Shown here piece by piece: positions 36,054 through 45,089 of a stretch of 64,000 nucleotides of DNA (positions are counted from its first letter, which is position 1; the number at the start of each line of letters is the position of its first letter). A program made the translations under genes and the position numbers. The stretch covers positions 62,001-126,000 of the forward strand of contig NZ_FNEX01000021.1 in assembly GCF_900100435.1 (NCBI RefSeq). The letters are read 5' to 3'. The notes under the pieces are model-generated. The model made no database searches, was not told the origin of the DNA, and saw only the letters and a program-made list of their open reading frames with translations. The DNA comes from Pedobacter sp. ok626 (GTDB taxonomy: Bacteria > Bacteroidota > Bacteroidia > Sphingobacteriales > Sphingobacteriaceae).

Positions 36054-36892
36054 TGAAGTATATACAGGTAACGTTCAGTTTTAATGCCATTGAGGAGTAT
36101 CAGCAGGATCTTTTGATCGCTGAGCTAGCCGATATAGGTTTTAATACTTTCGAAGAGATAGAAAATGGTTTTGTTGCATTTATAGAGTTCAATACCTACG
36201 ATGAGGGTAAGCTTAAAGATGTACTGAGTCAATATGAGGGCGAATTTCAAAGCAACTATGCAGTTGCAGAAATTGAAGGAAAGAACTGGAACGAAGAGTG
36301 GGAGAAGAATTTTGAGCCCCTGATTATTGATGATCAGTGCTACGTGCGTGCTACCTTTCATGAAGCAAAACCAGCATACGCTTATGAAATTGTCATAGAC
36401 CCGAAGATGGCTTTTGGTACTGGTCATCATCAAACGACTACCATGATGATGCAGTATATTCTGGAAACTGATGTTAAGGATAAGGAAATTCTTGATATGG
36501 GTTGTGGTACAGCGATCCTCGCCATACTTGCAGCTAAAAAAGGTGCGTCAAAATTAGTTGCCATAGATAATGATGAAGTTTGTTATGAAAGTAGCATAGA
36601 AAATGCTGCATTAAATGGAATCGATAATCTGGAAGCAATTTGCGGAGGCAAGGAAGTTATTCCTAACTTGCAATTTGATATCATTTTGGCCAATATCAAT
36701 AGAAATATCCTGCTGGATCAGATTCCAACCTATGCAAATGTGTTGAAGTCAGCTGGTAGTATTTTCTTCAGTGGATTTTATGAGTCTCCTGATCTGGAGA
36801 TGATTAAGCAAGCTTGTGAACCTTTTGGGATTAAATATGTTAATCATAAGAAGATTGGTGAATGGGTAGCGGCTTATTTTAAGAAAGATTAA
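36053..36892 (+). CDS. prmA: Ribosomal protein L11 methyltransferase
   Basis: A 279-residue SAM enzyme that trimethylates ribosomal protein L11. Small N-terminal recognition domain (1-~100), then KMAFGTGHHQTTTMMMQYIL, motif I ILDMGCGTAILAILAAKKGA and motif IV ILANINRNILLDQIP. Overlaps the tpiA stop by 1 nt. Followed by mpl after 18 bp. Confidence 0.96.
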   Translation: MKYIQVTFSFNAIEEYQQDLLIAELADIGFNTFEEIENGFVAFIEFNTYDEGKLKDVLSQYEGEFQSNYAVAEIEGKNWNEEWEKNFEPLIIDDQCYVRATFHEAKPAYAYEIVIDPKMAFGTGHHQTTTMMMQYILETDVKDKEILDMGCGTAILAILAAKKGASKLVAIDNDEVCYESSIENAALNGIDNLEAICGGKEVIPNLQFDIILANINRNILLDQIPTYANVLKSAGSIFFSGFYESPDLEMIKQACEPFGIKYVNHKKIGEWVAAYFKKD

Positions 36893-36910
36893 CTGGTTAA
36901 CAAATAACGT

Positions 36911-38278
36911 ATGCGTATACATTTTATAGCTATCGGCGGAAGTGCTATGCACAATCTGGCGATAGCTTTACACAAAAAAGGATACCAGGTAACTGGCTCA
37001 GATGATGTTATTTTTGAGCCATCCAGCAGCAGGCTGGCTAAGCATGGTATTTTGCCGAAGGAAATGGGCTGGAATGAAGCTAATATTACGGCTGATTTAG
37101 ATGCTGTGATTTTGGGAATGCATGCTTTGACTGATAATCCGGAACTGTTAAAGGCCCAGCAATTGGGCTTGAAGATATATTCTTATCCGGAGTATATTTA
37201 TGAGCAAACGAAGGACAAGTTAAGAGTTGTAATTGGAGGAAGTCATGGCAAAACAACCATTACTTCTATGATCTTACATGTACTTAATTTTTACGAAAGA
37301 GATTTTGATTATTTGGTTGGAGCTCAGCTTGCGGGCTTTGATACCATGGTGAAGATTACTCATGAAGCACCTGTAATCATTATTGAAGGAGATGAGTATT
37401 TAGCTTCTCCTATTGATAGAAGACCGAAATTTCATTTATATAAGGCTAATCTAGCTGTAATAAGTGGTATTGCATGGGATCATATCAACGTGTTTAAAAC
37501 TTATGAGGATTATACCCACCAATTTGAATTGTTTATTGATACCATTCAGCCGTGTGGCAAACTAATTTATTGCAATGCTGATAAAGATCTGAATAAGATC
37601 GTAGAGAAATCTACTGCCGATATTGAGAAGATTGGTTACGGAATTCCTGAGCATACGGTCAGGGATGGAATTACTTATCTATTACCGGATGAAATGCCGC
37701 TTAAGGTATTCGGGGATCATAATTTAATGAACCTTAACGCAGCTAAATTAATTTGTGCGCAACTTGACATCTCAAGTGAGGCATTTGATCAGGCTATTGC
37801 TTCATTTACTGGGGCAGCTAAGCGCTTAGAGGGCTTGTTAAGCGTTGGTGAGACTAACGTTTATAAGGATTTCGCGCATTCGCCATCTAAATTAAAGGCT
37901 ACCATTGAGGCTGTGAAGGCTCAATTTCCAAATAGGAAATTAGTAGCGTGTATAGAGTTACATACATTTAGTAGTTTAAATAAAAACTTTTTAGTTCAAT
38001 ATGCGGATACAATGAAAGCTGCTGATACAGCAATTGTATATATTGATGAAAAAACTTTTCAGCATAAAAAACTTGAACCTTTTACCAAAATAGATGTTCA
38101 AACAGCATTTAAAAGTGATGAATTGCACTTTTTTGATAATTCAGAGCTGTTAAGGCAATATTTGCTAAGTATAAATTTTTATCGTACGAACTTACTTTTG
38201 ATGAGTTCAGGAAATTTTGGCGGAGTTGATCTCGTTAAATTGGCACGTGAGTTGAATACAGTTGAGCAAGGAATTTAA
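36911..38278 (+). CDS. mpl: UDP-MurNAc:L-Ala-gamma-D-Glu-meso-DAP ligase (murein peptide recycling)
   Basis: A 455-residue Mur ligase. N-terminal Rossmann IHFIAIGGSAMHNLAIALHK, P-loop VVIGGSHGKTTITSMILHVL, central ligase domain (EGDEYLASPIDRRPKFHLYK; IAWDHINVFKTYEDYTHQFE), and C-terminal VYKDFAHSPSKLKATIEA. These match Mpl, which ligates recycled murein tripeptide to UDP-MurNAc, rather than MurC, though the two families are close. It sits in a plus-strand run with tpiA and prmA. Confidence 0.9.
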   Translation: MRIHFIAIGGSAMHNLAIALHKKGYQVTGSDDVIFEPSSSRLAKHGILPKEMGWNEANITADLDAVILGMHALTDNPELLKAQQLGLKIYSYPEYIYEQTKDKLRVVIGGSHGKTTITSMILHVLNFYERDFDYLVGAQLAGFDTMVKITHEAPVIIIEGDEYLASPIDRRPKFHLYKANLAVISGIAWDHINVFKTYEDYTHQFELFIDTIQPCGKLIYCNADKDLNKIVEKSTADIEKIGYGIPEHTVRDGITYLLPDEMPLKVFGDHNLMNLNAAKLICAQLDISSEAFDQAIASFTGAAKRLEGLLSVGETNVYKDFAHSPSKLKATIEAVKAQFPNRKLVACIELHTFSSLNKNFLVQYADTMKAADTAIVYIDEKTFQHKKLEPFTKIDVQTAFKSDELHFFDNSELLRQYLLSINFYRTNLLLMSSGNFGGVDLVKLARELNTVEQGI

Positions 38279-38307
38279 TTACAAGATTACACACCTAAAT
38301 TTATAAT

Positions 38308-38637
38308 ATGAATATCATTGGAAAAAACATTAGACAACTACGCCAAAAAAACGGCTGGAGCCAGGGGGAAGTGGCTAAACGTCTAAATATTTCAATCCCT
38401 GCATTCTCGAAAATCGAGACAGGTATCACAGATATTAACATCTCACGACTTGCACAGATCGCAAACCTTTTTGAGGTTTCGACAATGGATATTATCTCTA
38501 AAGAAGGAGAAAACCCTCAGTCGCTTAATTTTGAAGAAATCAATAATTTGAAAGAAAAATTAGCACTAAGAGAAGAAGAGATCATTAAACTACAAAAGAA
38601 GGTTATTGATCTTTACGAAGAAATCAGAGAAAAATAG
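38308..38637 (+). CDS. Small XRE-family regulator with coiled-coil tail
   Basis: A 109-residue protein: helix-turn-helix in residues 5-65 (IRQLRQKNGWSQGEVAKRLN; SIPAFSKIETGITDINISRL) and a C-terminal coiled coil (LKEKLALREEEIIKLQKKVI) for dimerisation. Downstream of mpl by 29 bp and convergent with the GNAT gene, 2 bp apart. The effector and targets are unknown. Confidence 0.93.
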   Translation: MNIIGKNIRQLRQKNGWSQGEVAKRLNISIPAFSKIETGITDINISRLAQIANLFEVSTMDIISKEGENPQSLNFEEINNLKEKLALREEEIIKLQKKVIDLYEEIREK

Positions 38638-38639
38638 AT

Positions 38640-39758
38640 CTAAAAGATCTTACGCATAGTCAGGTGTCGCTTTCCAAAAGTGGCACCTGTTGCTTGATGA
38701 ATAGAAAGCATTTTATCATTGAAATCACCAACCCAGGAAAGTTCGAGCTCATCGTACTGATTCATCGGCAAAACATACTCTTTAAGTTTAATAAATAAGG
38801 CTGATTCTAAGCCATGCTTTTGATAAGCAGATTTTGTACCCATTACGATTGCCCGCATTCGGTTTACACCCTTCCAGCGTCTATATACAAATCTAAGTTT
38901 TTCTATCAGTCCTAGTTTTCCGTTAAATCCTTTGATCATTTGGTTGGCATCCGGAATAATTACGACAAATGAAGCGGGCTCCCCGTTGATGTAAGCAAAC
39001 CAAATTAGCTTTTCGTCCATGATGGTCTGCATCTTTTCAAAGCTCTCTTCCAGCGTCTCTCTTTTAATTGGTACGAAATTCTCAAAGTCTTTCCAGGCAT
39101 CATTGTAAATCTCCATCAGATCTGCCACATATTTTGAGGCTTTCTTTTTTGAGAAATGCTCAAAAGTATATCCTGGTTTATTGGCTACCCAGTTGGCAAT
39201 TTTGGTAAATCGTTCTGGAAAAGGATTTCGTACAGCCAGGTGATTAGTGATTTGCTGATATTCTGTTTTAAAGCCATAATCTGTAAAAAAGCTATGGTAG
39301 TAGGGGTGATGGTAATTCATGCCATAAGAGGGTTGTGTAAAGCCTTCTACGAGTAATCCCCAGAAAGAATCATTCTCTCCAAAATTGATGGGACCGTCCA
39401 TGGCTTTCATTCCCTGTTCTTGTAACCAGGATTTGGCTGTATCGAAGAGTAAGAAAGCAGCTTCTTTGTTGTCTATACATTCAAAAAAGCCCATGCCACC
39501 AGTAGGTTGCTCATATTGGTACGCTTTTTTATCATTGATAAAGGCGGCAATTCTTCCTATATAATTTCCATTGTCATCTTGCAACAACCACCGGGTACAT
39601 TTTCCATGTTGAAAAAATGGATTTTTACTGCTGTCAAATATGTTTTCAATATCCTGATCCAGTGGGCAGATCCAATTTTGATCATCTTTATATATAAAAC
39701 GGGCAGTGGCTAAAAAATCTTTTCTGGAACGCTTTCCGGATACGGTGGTTATTTGCAT
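38640..39758 (-). CDS. Double GNAT-fold acyltransferase-like protein
   Basis: A 372-residue protein. The N-terminal third (TWLL-type CTRWLLQDDNGNYIGRIAAF) and the C-terminal half (ESLEESFEKM region, FAYINGEPASFVVIIPDANQ, MGTKSAYQKHGLESALFIKL) both look like GNAT folds, as in the YghO-type group. The Q/RxxGxG/A acetyl-CoA loop appears as SAYQKHGLES, partly degenerate. Substrate unknown to me. It stands alone on the minus strand. Confidence 0.75.
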   Translation of the reverse strand: MQITTVSGKRSRKDFLATARFIYKDDQNWICPLDQDIENIFDSSKNPFFQHGKCTRWLLQDDNGNYIGRIAAFINDKKAYQYEQPTGGMGFFECIDNKEAAFLLFDTAKSWLQEQGMKAMDGPINFGENDSFWGLLVEGFTQPSYGMNYHHPYYHSFFTDYGFKTEYQQITNHLAVRNPFPERFTKIANWVANKPGYTFEHFSKKKASKYVADLMEIYNDAWKDFENFVPIKRETLEESFEKMQTIMDEKLIWFAYINGEPASFVVIIPDANQMIKGFNGKLGLIEKLRFVYRRWKGVNRMRAIVMGTKSAYQKHGLESALFIKLKEYVLPMNQYDELELSWVGDFNDKMLSIHQATGATFGKRHLTMRKIF

Positions 39759-39782
39759 TTTCTCCTAATGGAATTAAAATAA

Positions 39783-39807
39783 AAAGCATCCCTAAGAGGG
39801 ATGCTTT
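39783..39807 (-). terminator. Terminator after the Asp-rich protein gene
   Basis: Inverted repeat aaagcatccct / agggatgcttt with a 3-nt loop; the minus strand continues into TTATTTT. It lies 22 nt beyond the stop of the small acidic gene. Confidence 0.75.
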
Positions 39808-39829
39808 ATTAATAATTATTTTTTACCTG

Positions 39830-40024
39830 TTAATAGGTGTCGTCATCATCATCATCCGAACCAAAACTATCAAAGTTGTCCAGATCATCTAATGGCATGT
39901 CGAGGTCGTCATCTTCATCATCGTCGTATGATTTCTTTTTCGTTGTTTCTTCATACGAATCGTCCAGATCATTTTCTGGATCTTCTGCTTTGCTTTTGTT
40001 AATTGGTTTTTTTGGAGTTTTCAT
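39830..40024 (-). CDS. Asp/Glu-rich small protein
   Basis: A 64-residue, strongly acidic, low-complexity protein: basic start MKTPKKPINKSKAEDPENDL, then runs of Asp (SYDDDEDDDLDMPLDDLDNF, GSDDDDDDTY). It is probably disordered. It has its own terminator; the same bases read on the plus strand give a Ser-rich frame that looks like an artefact of Asp codons. Function unknown; divalent-cation or protein binding is only a guess. Confidence 0.65.
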   Translation of the reverse strand: MKTPKKPINKSKAEDPENDLDDSYEETTKKKSYDDDEDDDLDMPLDDLDNFDSFGSDDDDDDTY

Positions 40025-40425
40025 TACAAAAAATATAATTCCGTAAGGGTTTTATTTGATAATTTAAATTTACTAAAAATCTTTTTAAATCAAAAGAACG
40101 ATGTTTTTTTTAAATTTTTAGCTCATCAAAAGTAAGACAAAAAGAAATTCTGCAAAGAATTTTTTATAAAATAATCTAAAAAAAAAATACCTGAGATAGG
40201 GGCAAAAAAAAATGGTAAAGCTATGAACTTTACCATTTTTTAACACACAAATGAAACCTGAATTGAGATATAGTTTTAGGTTAGGTAAAAATATCTTTGA
40301 TCAATCCTATAAGAACGCTTTTACAAACTTCTGTTTGTTTTAATATCTATAACAAGTTTAATGCTAATTTTAGAATGATTAATGTAAACTTAGTAAGTGG
40401 TATGAATAATTGAGTAAACGGTAAA
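40025..40425. other. AT-rich intergenic region
   Basis: About 400 bp without a recognisable gene. It holds the upstream region of the Asp-rich gene (to about 40200) and a clear terminator hairpin at 40207-40241. The remaining 184 bp up to the sensor gene's stop (40242-40425) has no frame, no tRNA and no repeat that I can see; it is either a long 3' untranslated region or an unrecognised small RNA. Confidence 0.45.
40207..40241. terminator. Terminator hairpin, 185 bp after the sensor kinase gene
   Basis: Inverted repeat aaaaaatggtaaag / ctttaccatttttt with a 7-nt loop; poly-T follows on the minus strand. The nearest minus-strand gene upstream is the propeller kinase (stop at 40426). Confidence 0.7.
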
Positions 40426-43383
40426 TTAGTTGTTTAATGGGATCAAAATGGAGACAAAAGTGCCCGAAATGCCGTTTTGTTTAATGTCTATCTGTATCGG
40501 ATTTGGTTCAACCTGGTTCAAAAGATTGATTCGCTCGCGGGTAAGGCTCATACCTTTGCTGACATGGTGCCCCTTTTTACTTTTCAAAGAGTTGTCGATT
40601 CCAACACCATCGTCTATGATTTCGATCACCAGGTGATCATCCCCTTTGAGATCGATACGTATATCCAGTTTACCGCCATCTTCTTTGGGCATTAAGCCAT
40701 GCCAAATCGCATTTTCAATATAAGGCTGAAGGATCATGGACGGTATTAACGTCTCTTCCTTATCGATTGCGCGATTTACGTATATGTGGTATTTAAACTT
40801 TTCGCCAAACCTTTTTTTCTCCAGACTCAGGTAAAGCTCAAGGTATTCTAGTTCCTCATCCAGACCGATGAAGCTCTTGGTACAGATCTCCAGGTTTTTT
40901 CTAATCAGCTTTGCGAAGCCTGTTAATATCTTATTGGCCGAATTCGTGTCTTTCGTATTGATGTAATGCTGAATAGAGTTCATTACATTAAAAACAAAAT
41001 GCGGGTTCATCATCGCCTGTAATGCACGTTGTTCGAGCATTAAAATCTTGTTCTTTAAAAGCAGTTGTTCTTGTTCTTTATTTTTCTGAATCTTGGTAAC
41101 CACTACGGCTACTTTGTAAAAAGCAAAACCGGCCAACAGAAAAATGCCAACGACAAATAATGTCGTTTGCCAAAAGTGTTTTTTTAAAGAAAAATTAACC
41201 CTGGTAGGGGTACTCCAGTTACTGTTGTTTGATTTTGCACTAATCTCAAAGGTATAGTCTCCGGGCTCTAAGGAAGGGAATTCAAGTCGTCGACTCTTAG
41301 TTTCCGTCCAATTGGCCTCTGTTTTTAGTCGGTAGCGATAGGTAATGCTCTTATTTTGGAAGTCAATTACACTGTATGTAAAGGTGATGCTATTGTTAGA
41401 TGGGGCTAGCGTATGCATTGCAGTATTGAGCGCTAGCTTCGTCTTATTATTTATTATAGAGGAGATTAAAACCTTAGGTGCTTCATGCTGGCCATTTTCC
41501 TTGTGGTATGAAAAGTAAATGAGGCCATTGTTGGTCCCAAAATAGGCATAACGGTCATCAATAAATAAATCATTTATATCATCAGCTAGTAAAGCATTGG
41601 TGTATTCAAATGATTCTACCGGAAGCTGTTTGTTGTTTAAGGCAATCCTGTTAATGCCATTATTGGTAATGATCCATATGTAATTGTCCTTTACAAAAAG
41701 GCGTTTGCAGATATTGTTGGCTAGTCCGTCTTTTCTGGTAATTACTTTAATAACTTTTTTGTTTTTAAGGAATACAATCCCGTAACCATCTGTTGCCAAA
41801 ACAATCGTGCCATCATCTAATTTCTGAATGTCGTTAATCCTTTTTGTTAGCAGTAGGTTCTCTCCAGAGTAATTGTATAAAATACCTTTGGAATATTCTG
41901 ATAGGCCGTTAATATTCGAAAACCATAGATTCTGCTCTTTGTCATAAAACACACGGTAAGCCCTATTGGTAAAAAAATCTACTCCCTGTTTAAAATACAT
42001 TAAAGTGAACTCTAGCTTATCGACGTGATAAGGCAAAATGTATACACCTGAAGAGAGTGCAATTGCCAATGTACGGTCGTTACGTAAACTCAAACTTTTA
42101 ATTACAAACATCCTATTGTTTGTTTCTTTCAGATAATCGATACGGTGGGTGTTGTAGATATTGTTGATTCTACCCAGACCATAATCCGATGCGAAATACA
42201 CGGTTTGTTTAAGCGTATCGTAAATCAGATGCTTTATGGCATTATATCTTTTTTTATCCTCTAGTTGGATTTTTGAGGTTTTGAAGGTGTTCAAATCAAG
42301 GATATTGATATTTCCTTCGTCCAAACCTAACCATAATCTGTTGTGGTCATCCTGAACCACACTTTTTACCATATCACTATTTAAACCATTTGTTTTGTTG
42401 ATAACATAGAGGCGCTCACCTTTCTGGGGGAGCATATAGATTCCACTTGTGGTGGTAAACCACATGTTATTTTTTGAGTCTTTGATGATTTGACTCGAGG
42501 ATATGTTTTTTAAATACTGCGTTGTTTTTCCTGAAGGTTCTATATGGTAAATTCCATTACTATTGCTCAGCCATAAATCGTTGTTTTTGTTGAGAAAGAA
42601 ATATCCTGGGTCATTATTTAACAGCGATGTATCGAGCTTTAATAAGAGTTGCTGATTGTAGGCATTTCTAATATTGAGTCCGTTTTTATCAAGATAGCCC
42701 AGTGTTTTGTCAGGCAGGTTCAATATGGTTTTGTAAGAAAGGGGGAGGGTGCCGTGAGACGAAATTTTGAAAGTATTATTATTGAAAGTACGCACACATT
42801 CATTACTAAAAGCCCATATTGTTCCCGATTTGTCTTCATGTATAAATGTACTTGCATATGGGTGTTGCGGATCAGCAGAAATGTATTTCATAATTGCTTT
42901 TCCATCCCACATTACCAATATGTTTTTGTTCGTGCCAAACCAGATTCTACCTTTACTGTCTTCAAAGAAAGAAACAATTACAGCATTAAATTTTAGTAAT
43001 TTAAGTAGCTTTTCATTGGTTTCGTTGTATATTTTACCATTAAAAAAGTAGCTAAGTTGGCCATTTAGCGCTAAGAACCAGATTCTACCGCTTTTATCTT
43101 CTTTTACCTGTAAAATTTGATTGTCAGGTAAGCCATCGTCAATAGAAAAGGTTTCAAATATTTTGCCATCAAATCTACTAACTCCAGCGTCTGTTGCTAC
43201 CCATATATAGCCTTTGGAATCTTGTAAGGTATAATAGCAATTGTTACTTGGTAATCCGTTTTTTGTACTAAAACGCTGTAAATTGGTGGTTTGAGAATAG
43301 CTGCTAAGGCTGATGGTTAACAACAGAGTTATGAGGATTAAAAATCTTCCTATCAAGTTAAGATGTTTATTTATCGCTGTCAA
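40426..43383 (-). CDS. Two-component propeller sensor histidine kinase (Reg_prop, Y_Y_Y, LytS-type kinase)
   Basis: A 985-residue sensor. Signal/anchor at 12-30; about residues 30-620 are Reg_prop-type beta-propeller repeats (LPSNNCYYTLQDSKGYIWVA; VREDKSGRIWFLALNGQLSY-like); a Y_Y_Y domain follows (NSITFTYSVIDFQNKSITYR; LEFPSLEPGDYTFEISAKSN). One membrane helix is near 757-780. The kinase is of the LytS type: ALQAMMNPHFVFNVMNSIQH (His at about 793) and LQPYIENAIWHGLMP. It senses an extracytoplasmic ligand, often a polysaccharide in Bacteroidetes. It overlaps the regulator gene by 17 nt; unlike hybrid sensors, its receiver and output are a separate protein. Confidence 0.93.
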   Translation of the reverse strand: MTAINKHLNLIGRFLILITLLLTISLSSYSQTTNLQRFSTKNGLPSNNCYYTLQDSKGYIWVATDAGVSRFDGKIFETFSIDDGLPDNQILQVKEDKSGRIWFLALNGQLSYFFNGKIYNETNEKLLKLLKFNAVIVSFFEDSKGRIWFGTNKNILVMWDGKAIMKYISADPQHPYASTFIHEDKSGTIWAFSNECVRTFNNNTFKISSHGTLPLSYKTILNLPDKTLGYLDKNGLNIRNAYNQQLLLKLDTSLLNNDPGYFFLNKNNDLWLSNSNGIYHIEPSGKTTQYLKNISSSQIIKDSKNNMWFTTTSGIYMLPQKGERLYVINKTNGLNSDMVKSVVQDDHNRLWLGLDEGNINILDLNTFKTSKIQLEDKKRYNAIKHLIYDTLKQTVYFASDYGLGRINNIYNTHRIDYLKETNNRMFVIKSLSLRNDRTLAIALSSGVYILPYHVDKLEFTLMYFKQGVDFFTNRAYRVFYDKEQNLWFSNINGLSEYSKGILYNYSGENLLLTKRINDIQKLDDGTIVLATDGYGIVFLKNKKVIKVITRKDGLANNICKRLFVKDNYIWIITNNGINRIALNNKQLPVESFEYTNALLADDINDLFIDDRYAYFGTNNGLIYFSYHKENGQHEAPKVLISSIINNKTKLALNTAMHTLAPSNNSITFTYSVIDFQNKSITYRYRLKTEANWTETKSRRLEFPSLEPGDYTFEISAKSNNSNWSTPTRVNFSLKKHFWQTTLFVVGIFLLAGFAFYKVAVVVTKIQKNKEQEQLLLKNKILMLEQRALQAMMNPHFVFNVMNSIQHYINTKDTNSANKILTGFAKLIRKNLEICTKSFIGLDEELEYLELYLSLEKKRFGEKFKYHIYVNRAIDKEETLIPSMILQPYIENAIWHGLMPKEDGGKLDIRIDLKGDDHLVIEIIDDGVGIDNSLKSKKGHHVSKGMSLTRERINLLNQVEPNPIQIDIKQNGISGTFVSILIPLNN

Positions 43384-44146
43384 AACTAGTATATGTTTTT
43401 ATCTTCTCAAGAAAATCACTTGCGCGTCTCCTTGATACCGCAATCTTTTCTCCATTTTTAAGGATGACTTCCAGCCCATTTTTTGAGTTGTATTCTTTTA
43501 CATAATTCAAATTAACAATACTTGATTTATGGATCCTTATAAATTGGTTGTCAGGTAATATTTCCTCGTATTCTTTTAGGACTTTGGAAACCGTGATTTT
43601 ATCCTTGTTTAACAAGTAAAAAACAGAATAGTTACTATCTGCCGCGATGTGAATAATATCGTCGATATTTACGAGGCTATAACCCTGACCATTTGGCAAA
43701 CTGATTTTCCGAATCTCGTTTTTTTCCGAAAGACTTAGCGCAAGGTTTTGCATGCTTTCTGCACGGCTATTATCGTTTTTATTTAAGGCAATGAGCTTCT
43801 CGGCTTTATCAACAGCAATTTTCAACTCATCAATATCGATAGGCTTTAATAGATAATCAAGCGCATTTGCTTTTATCGCCTTTAAGGCATATTGGTCGTA
43901 TGCGGTAGTAAAAATAACATGAGCTTTACTTGATTGTGCATAGGGGATGAGTTCGAAACCATTTTCTCCCGGCATTGCAATATCAAGGAAAATCAAATCA
44001 ATAGTATGTTGTGAAAGCAGATTGCGCGCTTCGGCTACGGACTTCGCAATTCCGGATATGTGGATGCTTTCGCAATTCTCCTGTAAAAGAAAGTATAATG
44101 AAGAACGGGCAAATTCCTCATCGTCTACAATAATAGTATTTAGCAC
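43367..44146 (-). CDS. LytTR-family response regulator paired with the propeller kinase
   Basis: A 259-residue regulator. Receiver with D8/D9, phospho-acceptor D55 (LIFLDIAMPGENG) and Lys in YLLKPIDIDEL; LytTR DNA-binding domain about 150-259 (DDIIHIAADSNYSVFYLLNK; FIRIHKSSIVNLNYVKEYNS). It lies directly before the kinase gene with a 17-nt overlap, so the two are translated together. It is divergent from a pair of ferritin-like genes 197 bp away, which are plausible targets. Confidence 0.95.
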   Translation of the reverse strand: MLNTIIVDDEEFARSSLYFLLQENCESIHISGIAKSVAEARNLLSQHTIDLIFLDIAMPGENGFELIPYAQSSKAHVIFTTAYDQYALKAIKANALDYLLKPIDIDELKIAVDKAEKLIALNKNDNSRAESMQNLALSLSEKNEIRKISLPNGQGYSLVNIDDIIHIAADSNYSVFYLLNKDKITVSKVLKEYEEILPDNQFIRIHKSSIVNLNYVKEYNSKNGLEVILKNGEKIAVSRRRASDFLEKIKTYTSFDSDK

Positions 44147-44343
44147 GGCTTTAATTTAATACGGTGAATTTATTAAAAAAAAGGCACAACAAGGTGCTTT
44201 TAATAAATATAAGGCAGGGAAGAAAACCACTGGTCTTCTTCTTTCGTAAGTGAACCTGTAAAACGTCTTACTGAAACAACCAATAATTTAACAATTGTGA
44301 ATCATGCGACGGCAGGGCTCATAGTTAAGAAAAACTAAAGACT

Positions 44344-45072
44344 ATGAAAAACTTACAGAAAAATGAACAAGTTGATGCGTTGCAGGAAGAACGTAACATA
44401 TTTAATGCCCGCTTGCAGCGTCGTTCCTTTTTGCAATATGCAGGAGTCGGAGCAGCAGGGATTGCTTTAATTGCAGCTGGCTGCAAAAAGAATCGCCGGG
44501 ATGAAATGATGCCTTCAGGGGTAACTTTAGATTTTAAGGACGACTTCGGTGTGTTGAACTATGCATACGCTTTGGAACAATTGGAAGCTGCATTTTATAT
44601 TCAGGTAGCTTCAAATCCACCTGCAACTTTTAGTCCTACTGAAAAAGCGTATTTCCAGGATATTCAATTTCATGAAATTGCACACAGAGAATTCTTCAAA
44701 AAGGCACTCGGACCTGCGGCTATTGCTGGTTTAGAAGTTGATTTTTCGAGTATAAACTTTTTGGATCGTTCGAGCGTTTTAGGAGCTGCCAAGGCTTTTG
44801 AGGATTTGGGAGTTGCAGCTTACAATGGCGCTGGTGTGCGGATAAAAAGTGATACCTATTTAACCTTAGCGGGACAGATTGTTTCAGTCGAAGCACGTCA
44901 TGCTGCATACATAAGAGATTTGATTTCAAATGGTAGTTTTGCCGATTTACCCAGTCTAACTGCACTTAATTCAAATGATGCTGGCGGTTTAGATGGAGCT
45001 TTAACACCTGATAAGGTGCTTGGAATAGCCGGGAAATACATCAAAACGAAAATTAACGTAATCAATCTTTAA
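44344..45072 (+). CDS. Ferritin-like (Ferritin_2) lipoprotein with Tat-type signal
   Basis: A 242-residue exported protein. R26-R27 in LQRRSFLQYAGVGAAGIALI is Tat-like and Cys47 in AAGC is a lipobox, so it should be a lipoprotein. The ferritin-like four-helix bundle has candidate metal ligands Glu in YALEQLEAAFYI, ExxH in FHEIAHREFFKKAL, Glu in FEDLGVAAY and ExxH in SVEARHAAYIRDL. These match the Ferritin_2 (DUF4439-like) group; iron or manganese binding is plausible, not shown. First of two tandem paralogues, 17 bp apart. Confidence 0.88.
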   Translation: MKNLQKNEQVDALQEERNIFNARLQRRSFLQYAGVGAAGIALIAAGCKKNRRDEMMPSGVTLDFKDDFGVLNYAYALEQLEAAFYIQVASNPPATFSPTEKAYFQDIQFHEIAHREFFKKALGPAAIAGLEVDFSSINFLDRSSVLGAAKAFEDLGVAAYNGAGVRIKSDTYLTLAGQIVSVEARHAAYIRDLISNGSFADLPSLTALNSNDAGGLDGALTPDKVLGIAGKYIKTKINVINL

Positions 45073-45089
45073 CCTAAAAATCAGAAATC

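Noticed and set aside
39837..40046. A 69-codon Ser-rich frame on the plus strand
   Set aside because: It mirrors the Asp codons of the minus-strand gene (gat/gac repeats read as Ser). The Asp-rich frame has the natural start, a terminator after it and no other support for the plus frame.
42649..42996. A 115-codon open frame on the plus strand
   Set aside because: Lies within the propeller sensor gene; no recognisable motifs, promoter or neighbour support.
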